From positions 744,001-808,000 of the forward strand of contig NZ_CP007055.1 in the NCBI RefSeq assembly GCF_000517625.1: DNA of 64,000 bases, given 5' to 3'. The stretch comes from Halostagnicola larsenii XH-48. GTDB taxonomy: Archaea; Halobacteriota; Halobacteria; Halobacteriales; Natrialbaceae. Below are positions 7,707-16,652 of this stretch, in pieces. A program made the translations under genes and the position numbers. Within the stretch, counting starts at the first letter, position 1. Each line of letters opens with the position of its first letter. The notes below the pieces were generated by a model. The model searched no databases. It was not told the DNA's origin and worked only from the letters and a program-made list of their open reading frames with translations.

Positions 7707-9035
7707 ATGACCATCGTCGGGCTCGACGACACCGACTCTCGAGAGCGCGGGATGTGTACCACGTTCGTGGCGACGAGGGTCGCGAACCGCCTGCGTGCGG
7801 AGAGCACCGTTTCGCGACTGTTGCTCGTCCGGCTCAATCCGGCAGTCGAGTACAAGACTCGCGGGAACGCCGCACTGGCCGTTCACACAGACTGCGATCC
7901 AGACCGAGCCGTTGAGATCGCTCGAGACGGACTCGAGTCGCTTTCGGAAACGGCGGACGATCGGACGAATCCGGGCCTAGTCGTCGCCGACCACGATCCG
8001 GCGTCGATCCCCCAGTCGGTCAGCTCGTTCGCCCGAGACGCGATTCGCGATCACCTCGAGATCGGCGAGGCCGAGTCCCTGATCGACGAGTGTGGGTACC
8101 GGTCGTGGCACGCGGGCAACGGCCGCGGGCGAATCGGCGCGCTGGCGGCGATCGGCAGCTGGCGAGCGCTCGAGGAGTGGACCGACGAGTACATCAGCTA
8201 TCGCGAGTCAGATCGGTGGGGGACACCGCGCGTGGTCGACCACGAAAGCGTCTTCGCCGCCGCCGAGGAGGAATACCCCGACGTCTGGGACACCGTCGAC
8301 CGCATCGAAGGCGAAACGGTCTGCGTTCCGCACACGCCGGGCCCGATTCTCCACGGAATCCGAGGCGACGACCCGGAGGCGGTCGAACGCGTTGCAGCAG
8401 CTATCGACGCCGAACCGGTCGCCTCGAGCCAACTGTTCCGCACGAATCAGGGAACCGACGCACACCTTCGAGAAGGGACGATTTCGGACGTTCACGACGG
8501 CTGGGCCTATCGACTCGACGGACGGGTCGTGTCCGTCCCCGAAACGCGCCGCGGCGGCCACGTCTTCTTCGCGCTCGGAGCGCTCGCGGTCAACGAGTAC
8601 CGCGACGGTACCGGCGGCGACGGCGCGAGCGAACGCGCCACCGACGGCGCCCCCCGACTCGAGTGTGCGGCGTTCGAACCGACCAAGCGGTTCCGCGATC
8701 GCGTCCGCGAACTCCGCGTCGGCGATCGGCTCACCGTCTGCGGTGAAGTCTCTCGAGGAACGCTCAAACTCGAGAAGCTGGCGGTTCGCGACCTCGTCGA
8801 AACCGAACTCGTCACGCCGACCTGTCTCGAGTGCGGTCGGACGATGGAAAGCGCCGGCCGCGATCAGGGGTATCGATGCCGGGACTGCGGGACGACTGCG
8901 GCGGGAAAATCCGAAGTTCCGATCGAGCGCGACCTCGAGGTCGGCTGGTATGAAGTTCCCCCCTGTGCGCGCCGACACATCGCGAAACCGCTCGTTCGCG
9001 GCGGGTTCGACGCGCCGGTCCACCCGGAACGATAA
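7707..9035 (+). CDS. tiaS: tRNA(Ile2) 2-agmatinylcytidine synthetase
   Basis: A 442-residue enzyme that attaches agmatine to C34 of the tRNA(Ile) CAU anticodon, using ATP, so that it reads AUA. The family hallmark GLDDTDSRERGMCT is at residues 4-17, within the kinase-like domain. A ferredoxin-like domain follows (HAGNGRGRIGALAAIG), then an OB-fold region, and a zinc ribbon near the end (CLECGRTM ... YRCRDCG). The length is usual for haloarchaeal TiaS. The ATG at 7707 sits two residues before the conserved GLDDTDS. It is cytoplasmic and transcribed alone. Confidence 0.93.
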   Translation: MTIVGLDDTDSRERGMCTTFVATRVANRLRAESTVSRLLLVRLNPAVEYKTRGNAALAVHTDCDPDRAVEIARDGLESLSETADDRTNPGLVVADHDPASIPQSVSSFARDAIRDHLEIGEAESLIDECGYRSWHAGNGRGRIGALAAIGSWRALEEWTDEYISYRESDRWGTPRVVDHESVFAAAEEEYPDVWDTVDRIEGETVCVPHTPGPILHGIRGDDPEAVERVAAAIDAEPVASSQLFRTNQGTDAHLREGTISDVHDGWAYRLDGRVVSVPETRRGGHVFFALGALAVNEYRDGTGGDGASERATDGAPRLECAAFEPTKRFRDRVRELRVGDRLTVCGEVSRGTLKLEKLAVRDLVETELVTPTCLECGRTMESAGRDQGYRCRDCGTTAAGKSEVPIERDLEVGWYEVPPCARRHIAKPLVRGGFDAPVHPER

Positions 9036-9063
9036 CGACGTCCGCCCGGGCGCGACCCGTTGC

Positions 9064-9267
9064 TCACGCGATGGTGACGCCGCGGCGAACGAGAAAGTCA
9101 CTCGCCGCCTTGATCTCGAGCGGGCTTCCGATGATCCGACAGTACTCCTCGCTCTCGTCGAAAATCGTGACGGTGAACTCGTCGTCTAACTGCGTCTCGA
9201 GTTCCCGGAGCACCTCCCGCTGAAGAACGATCTGGGTGCTATCACGCAGTTGCGACGGTTCTGACAT
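9064..9267 (-). CDS. Small conserved haloarchaeal protein (VNG_1110C-like)
   Basis: A 67-residue protein beginning MSEPSQLRDSTQIVLQREVL. It resembles the short uncharacterised haloarchaeal family that I know as VNG_1110C; the function is unknown. The visible pattern is a helix (REVLRELETQL), two strands (EFTVTIFDE, CRIIGSP) and a terminal helix plus strand (IKAASDFLVRRGVTIA), consistent with a small alpha/beta fold. I prefer the ATG at 9265-9267; three extra residues are possible from 9276. Convergent with tiaS. Confidence 0.75.
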   Translation of the reverse strand: MSEPSQLRDSTQIVLQREVLRELETQLDDEFTVTIFDESEEYCRIIGSPLEIKAASDFLVRRGVTIA

Positions 9268-9511
9268 CGTACACACCGATTGTGCCAGTCCCTCGTTTTA
9301 TGTGTGTCGGAATCTAGTTTGTATTGGTAATGAGTTGATTCTGCGGCCGAAGCGGGGCTAAACGCAGGATATCGCTTTCGTGTTAGTCCACGTAGCCGGC
9401 AGATAAACCCTGCTGATATCGACGGACCGCCCTCGAGGCGGCGAGAACGAACCCGGTTCGATCGGGCCGCATGGAAAGGGTTTTTCGAGACGAACGGTTG
9501 CGTGTAGGTAT

Positions 9512-10621
9512 ATGGGGCTCGAGGAGGAGATCGACGCAATCGAAGAAGAGATCGCCAGCACGCCCTACAACAAGTCGACGGAGGCCCACATCGGCCGGCT
9601 GAAATCGAAGCTCGCGGAGAAAAAAGAGAAGCTCCAGAATCAGTCTTCGGCCGGCGGCGGGACCGGCTACGACGTCGAGAAGACCGGCGACGCGACCGTC
9701 GCGCTGGTCGGATTTCCGAGCGTCGGCAAGTCCTCGCTGTTGAACTCGCTGACGAACGCCGACAGCGAGACCGGCTCCTACGAGTTCACGACGCTCGACG
9801 TAAACCCCGGCATGTGCAAACATCGCGGTGCGAACATGCAACTGCTCGACGTTCCCGGGCTGATCCAGGGCGCGGCGACCGGCAAGGGCGACGGCAAGCA
9901 GGTTCTCTCGGTCGTCCGAAACGCCGATCTCATCCTCTTTGTCCTCTCGGTGTTCGAAATCGAGCAGTACGACCGACTGCAGGAGGAACTCTACGATATC
10001 AACATTCGAGTCGATAAGACGCCGCCGCGGGTCACCGTCCGTCCGAAGATCAAAGACGGCATCAAGATCACCTCGAGCGCGGATCAGGACTTAGACGAGG
10101 AGACGATTTCGGATGTCCTCCGCGAACACGGCTACGTCAACGCCGACGTGAACATCGGCGAGAAGGTCGACATCGATCGGCTGATCGACGGTCTGATGGA
10201 AAACCGCGAGTACATTCCCTCGATCACCTGCGTGAACAAAGTCGACTTGATCGAACCCGACTACAAGGAGACCGTCGACGAACAACTCCGAGAGCGCGGA
10301 CTCGATCCCGAGGAGGTCACGTTCATCAGCGCCGAAGAGGAGAAAGGACTCGAGGCGCTCAAAGACCGCCTCTGGGAGAACTTGGATCTCATCCGGGTCT
10401 ACATGGACAAGCCGGGTCGGGGCGTCGACTACGAGGAACCGCTCATGTTAGAGCGCGGGTCGACCATCGAGGAGGCCGTCGACAAACTCGGCGGCGAAAT
10501 GAAAGAGCGGTTCCGGTTCGCCCGCGTGTCGGGACCGAGCGCGACCCACGACCAACAGCAGGTCGGCGACCAGCACGTACTCGAGGACGAAGACGTGCTC
10601 AAACTCATTCTGCGGCGATAG
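9512..10621 (+). CDS. OBG/DRG-family GTP-binding protein
   Basis: A 369-residue GTPase of the developmentally regulated GTP-binding (DRG) type. Helical N-terminal segment (EEEIDAIEEEIASTPYNK), G1 GFPSVGKSS, G3 DVPGLIQGAATGKGDG, G4 NKVD and a C-terminal TGS domain (about 295-369, LRRVYMDKPGRG-like start IRVYMDKPGRGVDYEEPLML) are all present. DRG proteins associate with ribosomes and RNA; eukaryotic DRG1 relatives assist translation. Full-length, with an ATG start at 9512 about 20 bases after an A/T-poor promoter. Confidence 0.92.
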   Translation: MGLEEEIDAIEEEIASTPYNKSTEAHIGRLKSKLAEKKEKLQNQSSAGGGTGYDVEKTGDATVALVGFPSVGKSSLLNSLTNADSETGSYEFTTLDVNPGMCKHRGANMQLLDVPGLIQGAATGKGDGKQVLSVVRNADLILFVLSVFEIEQYDRLQEELYDINIRVDKTPPRVTVRPKIKDGIKITSSADQDLDEETISDVLREHGYVNADVNIGEKVDIDRLIDGLMENREYIPSITCVNKVDLIEPDYKETVDEQLRERGLDPEEVTFISAEEEKGLEALKDRLWENLDLIRVYMDKPGRGVDYEEPLMLERGSTIEEAVDKLGGEMKERFRFARVSGPSATHDQQQVGDQHVLEDEDVLKLILRR

Positions 10622-10742
10622 AATTTCGTTTCGACGGACAGGAAGCTGCGGATCGGAATGTCACGAGCGAGCCGTCGGGACGCCGTTCTCGGCGATCGTT
10701 CTGATCCGGGAATTATTTCTGCGACTAATCCGTTTTCCGAGC

Positions 10743-12437
10743 ATGCCTGAGTTCGGTGCGCTCTCGATACTGCCGCCGCTGCTCGCTATCGTCCTCGCGA
10801 TCGTGACGCGGCGGCCGATGCTCTCGTTGTTCCTGGGTATCTGGTCCGGGGCGATCATCTACACCGAGAGTCTGGGAATCGCACAGACGTTCGATTGGAT
10901 CGTAAGCGGAATAATCGCCGACGACGGGTTCTACGTCGAGATCCTGCTCTTTACGCTCCTGCTCGGTTCGGGGGTCGCGCTCATCTGGCGACTCGGCGGC
11001 GCGACCGCCGTTCGACAGTGGGCGACGGCGAACCTCCAGACCCGGCGAAACGTGGGATTGACGACGTGGTTACTGGGTCTGTTGTTGTTTTTCGACGATT
11101 ACGCGAACACGGCGATCGTCGGCAGTACCATGCGCGAGCTCTCGGATCAGCTCCGAATCTCCCGCGAGAAGCTCTCTTACATCGTCGACTCGACGTCCGC
11201 GCCCGTGGCGACGATCGGGCTCTCGAGCTGGGTCGCGTTCCAGCTCTCGTTGATCGCCGACGCGTACGACGGTCTCGATGGCGTCTCGGAGACGCCGACC
11301 GCGTTCGAGACGTTCATCGGTTCGATCCCGTTCAACACCTACGCGCTGCTCGCCATCGTGATGGTCGGGGTCATCGTCTACACGGGGCGGGACTACGGCG
11401 AGATGCTGACCGCGGAACACCGCGCGTGGTCTTCCGGAAAGGTAAACCGCGACGACGCACAGCCCTTGCAGGAAGTCGAGAAGGACCTCGGCGAGCCGAT
11501 CGAGGACAAACCGATGCTTCGGACGTTCTTCGGACCGGTCGTCGTCCTCCTCGCAGTCACGTTGTCCGGCGCGGTCTGGACCGGACACCAGTCGTGGCTC
11601 TCCGCCCAGGAGGAGGCAGGCGCTCCGACGGCGTTCGGCGCGGCGGCCGACGAGAGCGGAACGGTGCAGGTGCTCGTCGATATCGTCGGTGCGGGGAATT
11701 TCACCAGTTCGCTGATCTGGGGTTCGTTCGCGATGGTCACCACCGCGATCGCGATCGGCATCGCCTACGATCTCTTCGATCTTAGCGACGGCGTGGAGAC
11801 GGTTCTCGACGGTTTCCGACTCATGTTGACCGCAGTGACGATCCTCGTTCTCGCGTGGGGGATCAGTTCGACCACGGACGCGCTGGGGACCGGCGATTTC
11901 GTCGCCGGCGTCGTCGGGGCATCTATCCCCGCGGCACTTCTCCCGCTCGTCATCCTGTTCGTCTCCGCGTTCGTCGCGTTCACCATGGGATCGTCGTGGG
12001 CGACCATGACGATCGTGACCCCCATTGCGATCACCGTCGCCTTCGAGATGACGGGGACGTTCGAACCCATGCCCGTCGTCGTCGGTGCCGTCTTCTCTGG
12101 CGCGATCTTCGGCGATCACACCTCGCCGATCTCCGATACGTCGGTGCTCTCCTCGACGTTCACCGGCGCCGATCTGATCGACCACGTTCGAACGCAGTTT
12201 TACTACGCTGGGACCGTGATGGCCGTTGTCATCGTCTGTTACCTGCTGTACGGCTTCCTCGAGGTGCCACCGCTTATCTTCCTTCCGCTCGGATTCGTCC
12301 TGCTCGTCGGTCTCGTCTACGCGCTCTCGGAACTAGACGCTCGGCGACGCGGCGTCGAGCCCGTCGTTTCGAACGTCCCACAGGAAGATCCGGAATCCGT
12401 CTCCGCTCGAGAACCCACGACCGATTCGACGGAGTAA
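10743..12437 (+). CDS. Na+/H+ antiporter, NhaC family
   Basis: A 564-residue membrane protein with about 11-12 hydrophobic helices. The family signatures are visible: LFFDDYANTAIVGSTMRELSD in the first half, and MGSSWATMTIVTPIAI plus GAIFGDHTSPISDTSVLSSTFTGAD in the second half. Such transporters expel sodium in exchange for protons or carry other ions or organic acids (NhaC-like proteins are diverse). The C-terminal tail is acidic and cytoplasmic. It is followed by an unusual AT-rich intergenic patch. The ATG at 10743 begins directly before the first helix. Confidence 0.9.
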   Translation: MPEFGALSILPPLLAIVLAIVTRRPMLSLFLGIWSGAIIYTESLGIAQTFDWIVSGIIADDGFYVEILLFTLLLGSGVALIWRLGGATAVRQWATANLQTRRNVGLTTWLLGLLLFFDDYANTAIVGSTMRELSDQLRISREKLSYIVDSTSAPVATIGLSSWVAFQLSLIADAYDGLDGVSETPTAFETFIGSIPFNTYALLAIVMVGVIVYTGRDYGEMLTAEHRAWSSGKVNRDDAQPLQEVEKDLGEPIEDKPMLRTFFGPVVVLLAVTLSGAVWTGHQSWLSAQEEAGAPTAFGAAADESGTVQVLVDIVGAGNFTSSLIWGSFAMVTTAIAIGIAYDLFDLSDGVETVLDGFRLMLTAVTILVLAWGISSTTDALGTGDFVAGVVGASIPAALLPLVILFVSAFVAFTMGSSWATMTIVTPIAITVAFEMTGTFEPMPVVVGAVFSGAIFGDHTSPISDTSVLSSTFTGADLIDHVRTQFYYAGTVMAVVIVCYLLYGFLEVPPLIFLPLGFVLLVGLVYALSELDARRRGVEPVVSNVPQEDPESVSAREPTTDSTE

Positions 12438-12713
12438 GTCGGATTCGATCGCTTCCCTGCTCGAGATTCGCTTCGAACGCCTCTGGTGAATCGCCAGATA
12501 GCGCCGACCTGATCCGTCACAACTAGGGAGTTGAAACTGGAAACTGCGGCTGCTTTCTGTCCAAAATTTCCCGCTCCACAGGGAAGGTGGCGATTCACCA
12601 CGGCCGCTCAAATCGGATTCTTCTTCGGATATCACCAGAAAGATACAACGTGACGAGTAATTCTAGTATATTGAAATATTTCCGCTGAATTAGAACTACT
12701 GTTCACGAAGGAA

Positions 12714-12887
12714 TTATGACTGTAGTATGCTTCCAAAGGTTAGGCCCGTACCGATTAGGACACACGCTATCCCGACGAGGAACAAGGAGAAAAAACCGTT
12801 TTCGAGGGTAACGATTTGTATGAGTACAATTCCTATTAACGTCGTCTGCAGCCCAACTGCCAACCTGGACACATCATTGAGGACCAT
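12714..12887 (-). CDS. Small two-helix membrane protein in AT-rich patch
   Basis: A 57-residue ORF starting at the ATG 12885-12887, with two hydrophobic helices (about residues 9-28 and 33-53) separated by a short polar turn containing LENG. Its base use is AT-rich and unlike haloarchaeal genes around it, with few acidic residues. It lies inside the inverted-repeat patch. It could be a real horizontally acquired membrane peptide or chance. I recognise no family. Confidence 0.4.
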   Translation of the reverse strand: MVLNDVSRLAVGLQTTLIGIVLIQIVTLENGFFSLFLVGIACVLIGTGLTFGSILQS

Positions 12888-12986
12888 GGTTATCAAAACC
12901 TTCTTTTCGAAATGACATTAGTGCTGGCAATCAGTAGAAGGCTTTGAGCGAGAACCATCAATTTAATTAGGTGGTTAGGCGGGGCT

Positions 12987-13016
12987 CTGGTGAATCGCTA
13001 CCCAGCGATTCACCAG
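12987..13016. repeat. 13-bp perfect stem, 4-base loop hairpin
   Basis: CTGGTGAATCGCT (12987-12999) pairs with AGCGATTCACCAG (13004-13016) across ACCC. It is the right-hand copy of the repeat bounding the AT-rich patch, arranged as two abutting inverted copies. A second stem, GTCCTGC/GCAGGAC, follows at 13034-13052 upstream of the VOC gene. Confidence 0.75.
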
Positions 13017-13098
13017 GACCCTTCGAACGAGACGTCCTGCAGACCGCAGGACTACCGGCTTCGCCACGCTTTTAGAATTACCGACCGTAACCCCGCAC

Positions 13099-13890
13099 AT
13101 GGACGGAACGCTCGATCACGTGATGCTGCGAGTCGCGGACTTAGACGACTCCCTCGAGTGGTACCAGACCCACTTAGACTACGAGGAGAAAGACCGCCAC
13201 GAGGGCGACGGCTTCACCATCGTCTACCTTGGACCCGAAGAGATGCACGAGGAGGGAGCGATGCTCGAGTTGACTCACAACGAGGACGAAGACGACCTCG
13301 AAGTCGGCGACGCGTGGGGCCACATTGCGGTTCGCGTTCCCGAGGACGAACTCGAGTCGTCCTACCAGCAACTCATGGACGAGGGCGTCGAGGACTACCG
13401 CGATCCTGAATCCTGCGGCGGCCGATACGCGTTCGTCAAGGACCCCGACGGCCACGAAATCGAGATCGTCAAGCGCGACTACGGCGCGAAGTGGTCGCTC
13501 GATCACACCATGATTCGCGTCGAGGACGCCGACGAGGCGATCGGTTTCTGGACCCGGAAGTTCGAGTACGAACACGCCGGCCGCTGGGAGTCCGATACCT
13601 TCGCGAACTACTTCATGAAACCGGAAGGCGCCGCCGAGGAGGCGATGACGGTCGAACTCACCTACAACTACGACGGCCGAAGCTACGAACTGGGCGACGC
13701 CTGGGGACACCTCTGTGTCGAAGTCGACGACCTCGCCGGGGACTGGGAGCAATTACAGACTCGAGAGGCGGCCGACTACCGCGATCCGGAGAGCAACGAC
13801 AACATGTACGCGTTCACCAAAGATCAGGACGGCCACGAGATCGAACTGCTCGAGCGCGATCCGAACGCCGATTCGCTGTTCCCCTTCTAG
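13099..13890 (+). CDS. Two-domain VOC (glyoxalase-like) protein
   Basis: A 263-residue protein made of two tandem vicinal-oxygen-chelate domains (about 1-125 and 131-255). Each has the beta-alpha-beta pattern: LDHVMLRVADLDDSLEWY and LDHTMIRVEDADEAIGFW at the starts, GDAWGHIAV and GDAWGHLCVEV in the middle, and KDPDGHEIEIVKRD and KDQDGHEIELLERD at the ends. The His and Glu of these motifs are usual metal ligands. Lactoylglutathione-lyase-like or dioxygenase activity is possible; the substrate is unknown, and haloarchaea use no glutathione. The two domains probably arose by duplication. Confidence 0.9.
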   Translation: MDGTLDHVMLRVADLDDSLEWYQTHLDYEEKDRHEGDGFTIVYLGPEEMHEEGAMLELTHNEDEDDLEVGDAWGHIAVRVPEDELESSYQQLMDEGVEDYRDPESCGGRYAFVKDPDGHEIEIVKRDYGAKWSLDHTMIRVEDADEAIGFWTRKFEYEHAGRWESDTFANYFMKPEGAAEEAMTVELTYNYDGRSYELGDAWGHLCVEVDDLAGDWEQLQTREAADYRDPESNDNMYAFTKDQDGHEIELLERDPNADSLFPF

Positions 13891-13944
13891 AACTGCTCAA
13901 AGTCGCTTTTCCGCTTTCATCGGTGTCCGGTATCGGCCGAATCC

Positions 13945-15126
13945 CTACCGATCCCGTTCGACGACTTCTCCGGGGTTCGTCGTCGTATTTGGCGACAGTT
14001 TGACGCCGGGATAGAGGCTGGTGTTGATCCCGGTCTTGACGCCGTCGGCGAGGACGACCCCGAACTTTCGGCGACCCGTCGAGACGCGTTTCCCTTTGAC
14101 CGTGAACTCGACTGACTCGTCGTCGTGGCGGAGGTTCGCGACGGTCGTGCCGGCCCCGAAGTTGACGTTTCGTCCGAGGACGCTGTCGCCGACGTACGAG
14201 AGGTGTCCGACCGTCGCTCCCGCCATGAGGACGCTGTTTTTGACCTCGACGGCGTGGCCGACGGACGCCCCCTCGTCGATCAGCGTCGCGCCGCGAACGT
14301 AGGCGTTGGGTCCGACGGACGCCCCGGAGCGAATCGTCGCCGGCCCCTCGATCACGACACCCGATTCGACTGTTGCGCCCTCCTCGACGACGACGTCGCC
14401 GGTAATCTTCGCGTCGTCGCTCACCTCGCCCTCGAGCCGTCGTTCCTGCTCGCCGAGTCTCCACTCGTTGGCCTCGAGCAGCTCCCACGGACGGCCGACG
14501 TCCATCCAGCGATCCATGACGACGGGCGTCACGTCGTGCTCGTCGACGGTCTTTGCGAGCACGTCCGTGATCTCGTGTTCGCCACGTTCGCTCTCGGGAA
14601 CCTCGAGCCACCCCGCGGCTTCCGCGGGGAAGACGTACGCGCCGGCGTTCGCGAGGTTCGTCGGCGGCTTTGCGGGCTTTTCGACGATGCTCTCGACGCT
14701 CCCGCCTGCGGTCTCGAGGACGCCGTAGTTCGACGGATTCGCTACTTCGATCGCCCCGATCGCCGGACCAGAGTCGAGGAGTCGGTCGATCGCCGCCGCG
14801 TCGTAAAGGTTGTCCCCGTTGAGAACGGCGAACGGGCCGTCGAGGAACTCTCGAGCGGTCGAGACGGCGTGTGCCGTGCCCGCGCGCTCGGTTTGGGTCG
14901 CGTAGTTGATTGGAACTCCGCGACGACTATCGCCGAAGTACTCGACGACCGCCTCGGACTCGTAGCCGACGACGAGCACGAATTCGTCGACCCCGGCGTC
15001 GATAGCGGCGTCGACGGTGTGTGCAACCAGCGGTCGATCGGCGACGGGAAGCATCGGTTTGGGGACCGTCGCAGTGAGCGGGCGCATTCTCGTTCCCTCT
15101 CCGGCGGCGAGAACCACAGCTTTCAT
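13945..15126 (-). CDS. Bifunctional sugar-1-phosphate nucleotidylyltransferase/acetyltransferase-like
   Basis: A 393-residue protein. The N-terminal half is a nucleotidyltransferase fold with the signature LAAGEGTRMRPLTATVPKPM (residues 6-25), VLNGDNLY with the metal Asp, and VEKP. The C-terminal part, from about 235, is a left-handed beta-helix of hexapeptide repeats (VVEEGATVESGVVIEGPA, TLIDEGASVG, GAGTTVANLRHDD). This is the GlmU-like archaeal arrangement that makes UDP- or dTDP-sugars, for example UDP-GlcNAc; the exact sugar and any acetyl transfer are inferred. The ATG at 15124-15126 begins directly with the motif. Confidence 0.9.
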   Translation of the reverse strand: MKAVVLAAGEGTRMRPLTATVPKPMLPVADRPLVAHTVDAAIDAGVDEFVLVVGYESEAVVEYFGDSRRGVPINYATQTERAGTAHAVSTAREFLDGPFAVLNGDNLYDAAAIDRLLDSGPAIGAIEVANPSNYGVLETAGGSVESIVEKPAKPPTNLANAGAYVFPAEAAGWLEVPESERGEHEITDVLAKTVDEHDVTPVVMDRWMDVGRPWELLEANEWRLGEQERRLEGEVSDDAKITGDVVVEEGATVESGVVIEGPATIRSGASVGPNAYVRGATLIDEGASVGHAVEVKNSVLMAGATVGHLSYVGDSVLGRNVNFGAGTTVANLRHDDESVEFTVKGKRVSTGRRKFGVVLADGVKTGINTSLYPGVKLSPNTTTNPGEVVERDR

Positions 15127-15231
15127 CGGAACGTGCTACTATCGGCCGCGAGTTAATGGTGTGGTTCGATCCTCACAGCCTGCACCGACGAAGTCACTCG
15201 CTGTGAGGCGAGGCGGTCGTTGCCGATTCGG

Positions 15232-15870
15232 TCAGGAGTCGTTCGCGTCCTCGAGTGACTGGTCAGATTCGTCGGCGGTCGACGAGCGGGCGTCGTCGTT
15301 CGTCGAGCGAGCATCGGCTCGTTCGTTCGCGGTCGCCGGCGGTTCTGGCGGCTCGAACGCGGCGGCCAACGCGCTTGCGACACGTGTCTCGAGAACCTCC
15401 TCGAGCGTGTGCGTCGACCGCAGTCCAAGAGCTGCCAGTGTGGCGACGAGCAATTGCACCGCTACCACTCCGACCGAGAGCGACCCGGAAACTACCGCGG
15501 CGACCATCGAGACGATCACGAATCCAAGCCCGGCGATGCCCGCTAGCCGAAGTGGTCGAGCGTGCACCGTTTCACCCACGCTCGCGACGGCTGCTTCCGT
15601 CCTCGAGTTCTCGTAGCTGCGCTCGAGCGTGTCCAGCACCCGGTCGACCGCGCGGATGATCGGGCCGACGGTGTAGGTCTCGCGAAGATCGATCACGATA
15701 ACGTCCGGCTCAGGTTCCGCCGTCAGCCACCGATAGATGGCAGATTCTTTCGTGTAGCGGGCAAGCCAGTTGCCGGTACGGCGAAACGGTTCGAGGAGGA
15801 TGCGTCCCGCGGCTCGACACCGCCGAAGAAACTGCACGACGCGCGAGTTCTCGAGCGCTTCGTTCGTCAT
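15232..15870 (-). CDS. Conserved haloarchaeal membrane protein, function unknown
   Basis: A 212-residue protein. An N-terminal amphipathic, basic segment (about 1-40, with FLRRCRAAGRILLEPFRR) precedes a hydrophilic region with a VIVIDLRETYTVGPI segment, then two membrane helices (about 112-134 and 136-155), and a Ser/Asp/Glu-rich cytoplasmic tail. I do not recognise the family beyond conserved haloarchaeal hypotheticals. The ATG at 15868-15870 is preferred over one five codons upstream. The 266 bases upstream, between this gene and the next minus-strand gene, show no other ORF. Confidence 0.65.
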   Translation of the reverse strand: MTNEALENSRVVQFLRRCRAAGRILLEPFRRTGNWLARYTKESAIYRWLTAEPEPDVIVIDLRETYTVGPIIRAVDRVLDTLERSYENSRTEAAVASVGETVHARPLRLAGIAGLGFVIVSMVAAVVSGSLSVGVVAVQLLVATLAALGLRSTHTLEEVLETRVASALAAAFEPPEPPATANERADARSTNDDARSSTADESDQSLEDANDS

Positions 15871-16151
15871 GGATGGGTGATACACTCGGGCGCGATTCGG
15901 CGGGTGGACGTGTCGTTCGTCGCGGCTCGCCTGTCACCTCCGTTTCGTCGGCTGTCGACCACCGACCTGCCACCCCCCGCGTTCATATCGGATCAAACCA
16001 GACACGCTCACAAAGAGTTTCCCCTCTCCCGATTCGACTGGACTGACAACGCGTCGTGACCTCCGATCCGACGAGCGACGACGCCGAACGCGACCGAAAT
16101 GGTGTCGTGTGCCGCGAGAGTCTCCCAACATCTTGGGCGAACAATGGCTCG

Positions 16152-16652
16152 TCAGGCCGGTTCGTGGTCGTCGGCCCACCGTCGATCGACCGCCCAGACG
16201 GCGAACGCGACCGAAGCGGCGACGAGCAGGACCGCCGGATCCGAGGAGACGTAGAGGTTCGGCGTCGGATGGCGATACCACGTCACGGGAAAGAGCCACG
16301 TGCCCGCGTGGCCGTCGGCGTAGCGTTTGACCGCGTCGAGGAGCAGATGCGAGAGGCCGCCGGCCAGGAGCAGCCCGTACGCCCGCATCCATCTGCGATC
16401 GAACGCGAGCGCACCGAGTCCGGCGAGAACGATGATTCCGCCGAGCGTCTGGAGCGCGTCGATAGCGAACGGCGCGCCGAGGATGCCTTCGACGGCCGGA
16501 TCGGCGACGAACAGCCCGATTCGGTTCAGATCGGGGAGCACTGCGCCCACCATCGCCACTGCGATCCAGCGTTTGGAGAGCCACTCGAGTCGCCAGCTCG
16601 CGACCGTTCCCAGCGCGTAGGCGACCAGTACGTGTGTGAGCAAATCAGCCAC
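16152..16652 (-). CDS. YdjM-like membrane-bound metal-dependent hydrolase family protein
   Basis: A 166-residue protein with four to five membrane helices. The family pattern is clear: MADLLTHVLVAY at the start, VLPDLNRIG with the acidic Asp-Leu, and GGLSHLLLDAVKRYADG in the middle. His, Asp and His in these motifs are the presumed metal ligands of the putative inner-membrane hydrolases. The substrate is unknown. It starts at a GTG (16650-16652) overlapping the end of the upstream gene by 8 bases, so the two are probably translated together. Confidence 0.83.
   Translation of the reverse strand: MADLLTHVLVAYALGTVASWRLEWLSKRWIAVAMVGAVLPDLNRIGLFVADPAVEGILGAPFAIDALQTLGGIIVLAGLGALAFDRRWMRAYGLLLAGGLSHLLLDAVKRYADGHAGTWLFPVTWYRHPTPNLYVSSDPAVLLVAASVAFAVWAVDRRWADDHEPA

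Larger units (their letters stand above)
12483..13016. mobile_element. Candidate MITE-like or IS-remnant patch bounded by inverted repeats
   Basis: The patch begins CTGGTGAATCGC (12483-12494) and ends with its exact reverse complement GCGATTCACCAG (13005-13016). An internal inverted copy, TGGCGATTCACCA, lies at 12588-12600 and pairs perfectly with 12484-12496. A fourth copy forms a 13+13-bp hairpin at 12987-13016. The interior (about 12640-12970) is strongly AT-rich compared with the surroundings. CTTCGAACG occurs on both sides (12471-12479 and 13021-13029), offset by 3-4 bases from the repeat ends, and might be a target duplication. No transposase is present. A non-autonomous element is an inference. 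Confidence 0.4.
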
